NCBI RefSeq assembly: GCF_902859915.1
Contig: NZ_CADIKK010000025.1
Coordinates: 50,808-114,807, forward strand
Direction: 5' to 3'
DNA: 64,000 bases
From: Paraburkholderia ultramafica
GTDB lineage: Bacteria > Pseudomonadota > Gammaproteobacteria > Burkholderiales > Burkholderiaceae
The stretch's first letter is position 1; every line of letters begins with the position of its first letter. Made by a program: the position numbers and the translations under genes. Positions 60,014 through 64,000 of this stretch are shown here, piece by piece. The notes below the pieces were generated by a model, which was not told where the DNA came from, made no database searches, and saw only the letters and a list, made by a program, of their open reading frames with translations.

Positions 60014-60970
60014 TCAGGCCGCCGCGCGCTCCAGTGCGTCGATGAACATCGCAGCTACGTCGAAGCCGGTCTGATCCATGATCTCGCGGAAACATGTCGG
60101 GCTCGTCACGTTGACTTCGGTCAGCCAGTCGCCGATCGCATCCAGCCCGACCAGCAGCAACCCGCGCGCGGCGAGCACCGGCGCGAGCGTGTCGGCGATC
60201 CTGCGATCATGGTCGGTGAGCGGGCGCGCCACGCCGAGGCCGCCGGCCGCGAGGTTGCCGCGCACCTCATTACCCTGCGGAATGCGCGCGAGCGAATACG
60301 GCACCGCTTCGCCGCCGATCAGCAAAATGCGCTTGTCGCCCTCTTTGATCTCCGGGATGAACTTTTGCGCCATCACCGAACGCGCGCCGTCGTGGCTCAA
60401 CATTTCGATGATCGAGCCGAGGTTCATGCCGTTGGCCTTCACGCGAAACACGCCCATGCCGCCCATGCCGTCGAGCGGCTTGAGGATCACGTCGCCGTGT
60501 TGCTCATGGAACGCGCGCAGGCGGGTCGCGTCGCGCGTGACCAGCGTGGGCGCGACGAACTGCGCGAACTCGCCGATCGCCAGCTTTTCCGAATGGTCGC
60601 GAATCGCCTGCGGCTTGTTGAAGACGCGCGCGCCGCCGCGCTCGGCTATTTCGAGCAGCCACGTCGACGTCACATATTCCATGTCGAACGGCGGGTCTTT
60701 GCGCATCACCACTGCGCTGAAGCTCTTCAGCGTGCGCGGCGCGGCGGGTTCCGCGGCGTACCAGGCGTCGCGATGCAGATCGGTCACGTCGCCGACGATC
60801 GCAAAACGCTGCACGTTCGCCTCGACGTCGCCGCCCGTCCACGCCAGATGCTTTGGCTCGCAGGTGTACACCACGTGACCACGGCGCGCCGCTTCGGCCA
60901 TCATCGAGTAAGTCGAATCTTTGTAGATCTTGAATTGGCTGAGCGGATCGGCGATGAAAAGAATGTTCAT
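60014..60970 (-). CDS. gshB: Glutathione synthetase
   Basis: A 318-residue ATP-grasp enzyme joining gamma-glutamylcysteine and glycine. The N-terminus MNILFIADPLSQFKIYKDST is typical. RKDPPFDMEYVTSTWLLE, VILKPLDGMGGMGVFRVKA (ATP-binding lid) and GLDAIGDWLTEVNVTSPTCF follow. MNILFIAD fixes the start at 60970. It is downstream of gshA on the same strand, so both steps of glutathione synthesis are encoded together. Confidence 0.96.
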   Translation of the reverse strand: MNILFIADPLSQFKIYKDSTYSMMAEAARRGHVVYTCEPKHLAWTGGDVEANVQRFAIVGDVTDLHRDAWYAAEPAAPRTLKSFSAVVMRKDPPFDMEYVTSTWLLEIAERGGARVFNKPQAIRDHSEKLAIGEFAQFVAPTLVTRDATRLRAFHEQHGDVILKPLDGMGGMGVFRVKANGMNLGSIIEMLSHDGARSVMAQKFIPEIKEGDKRILLIGGEAVPYSLARIPQGNEVRGNLAAGGLGVARPLTDHDRRIADTLAPVLAARGLLLVGLDAIGDWLTEVNVTSPTCFREIMDQTGFDVAAMFIDALERAAA

Positions 60971-61072
60971 GAAGATTCCGGTGCGCCCTGACGGGCTTGG
61001 CATTGATCGTAAATATAGTCGTTGAAAATGGCGATGGCGGCACGCATGCCGCCATCGACCACCCTGGGTGGC

Positions 61073-62362
61073 TTAGACCTGGATCGCTTCCGGATCGGTC
61101 TTTTCCAGTTCGACCGATGCGGCCAGCAGTCCGAGCCGCGCCACCACGCCATACATGTAGAAGCGGTTCGGCGGCGCCGCGCCGGGCTTCGCGTGCGCGT
61201 CCGGCAGCGCCGTGTGCTCGAAGCCGAGCGGCACGAAGTGCATGCCGGGTGCGTTCAGATTCTGGTCGCGCTCGCGGCTGCCGTGCACGCGGTAGAAGCC
61301 GCCCACCACATAGCGGTCGATCATGTAGACGACCGGCTCCGCGACCTCTTCGCCGATGCGCTCGAACGTGTACACGCCTTCCTGCACGATCACGTCGTGC
61401 ACTTCGAGGCCGTCTTTGGTGGTCGCCATCTTCGCGCGTTCGCGCTTGGTGAGCGCCGCCACTTCCGACGCGTCGTGCACGGTCATCACACCCATGCCAT
61501 AGGTGCCCGCATCCGACTTGATGACGACATACGGTTTCTCGGAGATCCCGTACTCGCGATACTTCTTGGCGATCTTTTTGAGGACACCGTCGATCGCATC
61601 GGCCAGCGCTTGCTCGCCGGTACGCTCCTGGAAATCGACGCCTTCGACGTGCGCGAAGTACGGATTGATCATCCACGGATCGATTTCGACCATCTTCGCG
61701 AACTTCTTCGCGACGTCGTCATAACAGGAGAAATGCGTCGATTTACGGCGAACGGCCCAGCCGGCATGCAGCGGCGGCAGCAGATACTGCTCGTGCAGAT
61801 TTTCGAGCACGGGCGGAATGCCGCCGGACAGGTCGTTGTTCAGCAGAATCGAGCATGGGTCGAAATTCTTCAGGCCGAGCCGCCGCTGCGAACGCTCGAG
61901 CGGTTCGAGCACGAGCTTCTGGCCATCGGACAGCGCGATCGTGACCGGCCCGTTGATGCTTTCGTCGAGCGTGCCGAAACGCACGTTCAAGCCGGCCTGA
62001 CGCATGATCGCAGCCAGACGGGCGACATTTTCGAGGTAAAACGCGTTACGCGTGTGGCGCTCGGGAATCACCAGCAGATTCTTGGCGTCCGGGCAGATCT
62101 TCTCGATCGACGCCATCGCGGCCTGCACGGCGAGCGGCAGCACTTCCTGCGGCAGATTGTTGAATGCGCCGGGGAACAGATTGGTGTCGACCGGCGCGAG
62201 CTTGAAACCCGCGTTACGCAGATCGACGGAACAGTAGAACGGCGGCGTGTGCTCCTGCCATTCGAGCCGGAACCAGCGTTCGATGGCGGGTGTGGCGTCG
62301 AGGATCTTCCGCTCAAGATCGAGCAGCGGGCCGTTTAACGCCGTAACTAGGTGCGGAACCAT
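61073..62362 (-). CDS. gshA: Glutamate-cysteine ligase (beta-proteobacterial type)
   Basis: A 429-residue enzyme of the short proteobacterial GshA group, distinct from the ~518-residue E. coli form. HTPPFYCSVDLRNAGFKLAP and DTNLFPGAFNNL are N-terminal signatures. VIKSDAGTYGMGVMTVHD and VQEGVYTFERIGEEVAEPV show an ATP-grasp-like fold, and YMIDRYVVGGFYRVH follows. It is upstream of gshB by about 100 bases. Confidence 0.93.
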   Translation of the reverse strand: MVPHLVTALNGPLLDLERKILDATPAIERWFRLEWQEHTPPFYCSVDLRNAGFKLAPVDTNLFPGAFNNLPQEVLPLAVQAAMASIEKICPDAKNLLVIPERHTRNAFYLENVARLAAIMRQAGLNVRFGTLDESINGPVTIALSDGQKLVLEPLERSQRRLGLKNFDPCSILLNNDLSGGIPPVLENLHEQYLLPPLHAGWAVRRKSTHFSCYDDVAKKFAKMVEIDPWMINPYFAHVEGVDFQERTGEQALADAIDGVLKKIAKKYREYGISEKPYVVIKSDAGTYGMGVMTVHDASEVAALTKRERAKMATTKDGLEVHDVIVQEGVYTFERIGEEVAEPVVYMIDRYVVGGFYRVHGSRERDQNLNAPGMHFVPLGFEHTALPDAHAKPGAAPPNRFYMYGVVARLGLLAASVELEKTDPEAIQV

Positions 62363-62508
62363 TGATCACTCGCAGACTGGAGAAAAAAGATTGTAGAGCA
62401 AATGCTTTGTCCATTTGGGGACGGTTTCTCCATACGCAAGCGGACGCGAATGCAATCTCGCTATTGCCATGATAGGCGGGGAAATCTACCGGTCACAAGA
62501 GAGGCTGC

Positions 62509-62535
62509 AAGAAAAAGCCCGCCATGAAGGCGGGC
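62509..62535 (-). terminator. Terminator after amtB
   Basis: GCCCGCC (plus 62517-62523) pairs with GGCGGGC (62529-62535). On the minus strand the stem is followed by TTTTTCTTGC. It isolates amtB from gshA. The rest of the 245-base gap holds nothing else recognisable. Confidence 0.82.
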
Positions 62536-62607
62536 CAAATCGCTGCGCTTGATCGTGATCCATCGAGCCCGCGAGCGCGGGCTCGCAGAGCATGCGTGGT
62601 CGATGCG

Positions 62608-63999
62608 TTATTCGACGTGTTCGCCGTGCAGGCTCACGTCCAGACCTTCGCGTTCCTCCTCTTCCGTTACGCGGATGCCCATCACCATGTCGATGATCTT
62701 TAGCAGCACAAAGCTCACCACGCCGCTGTAGATCAGCGTCGTCAGCACGCCCTTGGCTTGCAGGATCACGCTGCCGTCCGCGCCGCCGATATCCTTGACC
62801 GCGAACACGCCGGTCAGCAGCGCACCCACGATACCGCCGATGCAGTGCACGCCGAACGCGTCGAGCGAATCGTCGTAACCGAGCTTGTGCTTGAGCCATG
62901 TGGCCGACCAGAAGCAGACCACGCCGGCCACGATACCGATCACCAGCGCGCCGAGCGTACCGACGAAGCCCGAAGCCGGCGTGATCGCCACCAGACCCGC
63001 GACCGCGCCCGACACGATACCGAGCACCGACGGCTTACCCTTGGCCGCCCATTCAGCGAACATCCAGGCGAGCGCTGCCGCTGCGGTCGCCACTTGCGTG
63101 GCGAACATCGCGAAACCGGCACGGCCGTCAGCCGCCACCGCCGAACCCGCGTTGAAGCCGAACCAGCCCACCCACAGCATCGCGCCGCCGATCAGCGTGA
63201 GCGTCAGGTTGTGCGGCGCCATCGCTTCCTTGCCGTAGCCGACGCGCTTGCCGAGCACCAGAGCGCAGACCAGCGCCGCGATACCGGCGTTGATGTGCAC
63301 CACCGTGCCGCCCGCGAAGTCGAGGATGCCCGCGCTAGCCAGCCAGCCGGTCGGTTCCCAGACCATGTGAGCGATCGGCGAGTAGACGATGATCGACCAC
63401 AGCGTCATGAACACCAGCATCGCCGAAAACTTCATGCGGTCGGCAAACGCGCCGGTGATCAGCGCCGGGGTGATGATCGCGAAGGTCATCTGATAGACGC
63501 AGTAGACCGTTTCCGGGATCGTCGGGGCCAGATGGCTGACGGTCAATGTGATGGCCTTGTCGCCCTTGATGTAGTTCATGCCCGCCATGAAGACGCGCGA
63601 GAAGCCGCCGATGAACGAGCCGCCTGGCGTGAAGGCGATGCTGTAGCCCACCACGATCCAGACGATCGTCACGAGGCAGGTGATCGCGAAGCTCTGCATC
63701 AGGATCGCGAGCACACTCTTCTTGCGGACCATGCCGCCGTAGAACAGCGCCAGTCCCGGGATCGTCATGAACAGCACGAGCGCGGTGGAGGTCAGCATCC
63801 AGGCGGTGTCGCCCGAATTGATCTTCGACGAATCGACCGAGAACGGCGCGGTCGGCGCTGCCGGCGCGGCGGCGGCGGCGGCCGAGGCAGTGCGCGCGGC
63901 CGTTTCCTCGATGTCCGCACCCTTGGTGGCGCGCGCCGAGTTCACGTCGATCGCGACCAGCGCTTCGGTGTGGTCGATCACGATCGCGCCGCCCGAGGG
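62608..63999 (-). CDS. amtB: AmtB ammonium transporter, N-terminus replaced in frame by RNase E sequence (open at window edge)
   Basis: From about VDSSKINSGDTAWMLTSTAL onward this is a complete AmtB: eleven helices; GLALFYGGMVRKKSVL; the paired pore histidines in VYSPIAHMVW and FGVHCIGG; and the cytoplasmic tail TEEEEREGLDVSLHGEHVE. The Ala/Pro-rich stretch SAAAAAAPAAPTAPF is the normal start of mature Burkholderia AmtB. The expected signal peptide and ATG are missing. The frame continues upstream into PSGGAIVIDHTEALVAIDVN and SARATKGADIEETA, which is RNase E, and runs off the window. No glnK is visible. Confidence 0.88.
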   Translation of the reverse strand, partial: PSGGAIVIDHTEALVAIDVNSARATKGADIEETAARTASAAAAAAPAAPTAPFSVDSSKINSGDTAWMLTSTALVLFMTIPGLALFYGGMVRKKSVLAILMQSFAITCLVTIVWIVVGYSIAFTPGGSFIGGFSRVFMAGMNYIKGDKAITLTVSHLAPTIPETVYCVYQMTFAIITPALITGAFADRMKFSAMLVFMTLWSIIVYSPIAHMVWEPTGWLASAGILDFAGGTVVHINAGIAALVCALVLGKRVGYGKEAMAPHNLTLTLIGGAMLWVGWFGFNAGSAVAADGRAGFAMFATQVATAAAALAWMFAEWAAKGKPSVLGIVSGAVAGLVAITPASGFVGTLGALVIGIVAGVVCFWSATWLKHKLGYDDSLDAFGVHCIGGIVGALLTGVFAVKDIGGADGSVILQAKGVLTTLIYSGVVSFVLLKIIDMVMGIRVTEEEEREGLDVSLHGEHVE

Positions 64000-64000
64000 C
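63888..64000 (-). other. rne: Internal fragment of ribonuclease E fused to amtB
   Basis: About 37 codons translate as PSGGAIVIDHTEALVAIDVN followed by SARATKGADIEETA. This is the RNase E/G catalytic (DNase I-like) subdomain around the metal-binding Asp of the AIDxNSARAT motif. The second catalytic Asp (in VIDFIDM), which should follow about 40 residues later, is lost at the junction. RNase E normally continues EETATRTNLEAAD; here it reads EETAARTASAAAA, so the join is within or just after ART. The true 5' extent lies beyond the window. Confidence 0.88.

Overview
This window reads as chromosome 1 of a Paraburkholderia/Burkholderia species. It is GC-rich, gene-dense and almost entirely core genome. 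The indicators are the gene content and order typical of that group: hprK-rapZ, mutM-mutY, lolB-ispE-tRNA-Gln-prs-rplY-pth, rsmD-coaD-fdx, the nag PTS cluster, the cox/cta cluster, rhodanese-grxC-secB-gpsA, and EIIA-HPr-EI-gshB-gshA-amtB. There is no prophage, insertion sequence, CRISPR array or rRNA operon in it.

Layout. 0-3.9 kb: the end of HPr kinase, RapZ, a Lon-substrate-binding-domain protein, and the 8-oxoguanine repair pair mutM-mutY. 4-11.4 kb: a TPR protein, lolB, ispE, tRNA-Gln(TTG), prs, rplY, pth, an array of four 46-bp palindromic units, and hisC. 11.4-17.1 kb: ferredoxin, coaD and rsmD opposite ftsY, a maleylacetoacetate/maleylpyruvate isomerase with an FAH-family hydrolase, and a YbiB/TrpD2 protein. 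17.2-20 kb: a damaged stretch. A strong promoter drives an apparently leaderless leucine-rich leader peptide in front of a leuA copy that has lost its C-terminal half. A pagL-like lipid A deacylase gene carries one in-frame stop codon. 20.1-24.7 kb: rpoH behind a perfect CIRCE element, then the cytochrome bd cluster cydP-cydA-cydB-cydX.

24.7-33.5 kb: N-acetylglucosamine uptake and catabolism (nagR, nagA, a SIS-type deaminase, an EIIA-HPr-EI fusion and NagE) with a NagR-type operator on the -35 box, then a MarR-GNAT regulator. 33.5-36.8 kb: an orphan MetQ, a chemoreceptor and a YciI remnant. 36.8-47.4 kb: the aa3-type cytochrome c oxidase subunits with their copper and haem assembly factors. 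47.7-56.7 kb: a BioC-like methyltransferase, ComF, TrmL, a macrodomain protein, gpsA, secB, grxC, a rhodanese, gpmA, a C-terminal processing protease and a MoeB/ThiF enzyme. 56.7-62.4 kb: ptsI, ptsH, an EIIA-Man protein, gshB and gshA.

The last gene, on the minus strand at the right edge, is the oddest. The AmtB ammonium transporter reading frame is open into the window end, and its first ~37 residues are unmistakably RNase E sequence joined in frame to mature AmtB. This is either a real rearrangement or a chimeric contig end. The other observations most worth following are the leaderless leucine leader with its truncated leuA, the arm-swapped palindrome array before hisC, the nonsense-mutated pagL, and subunit II of the oxidase carrying both a cytochrome c and an OmpA-like domain.
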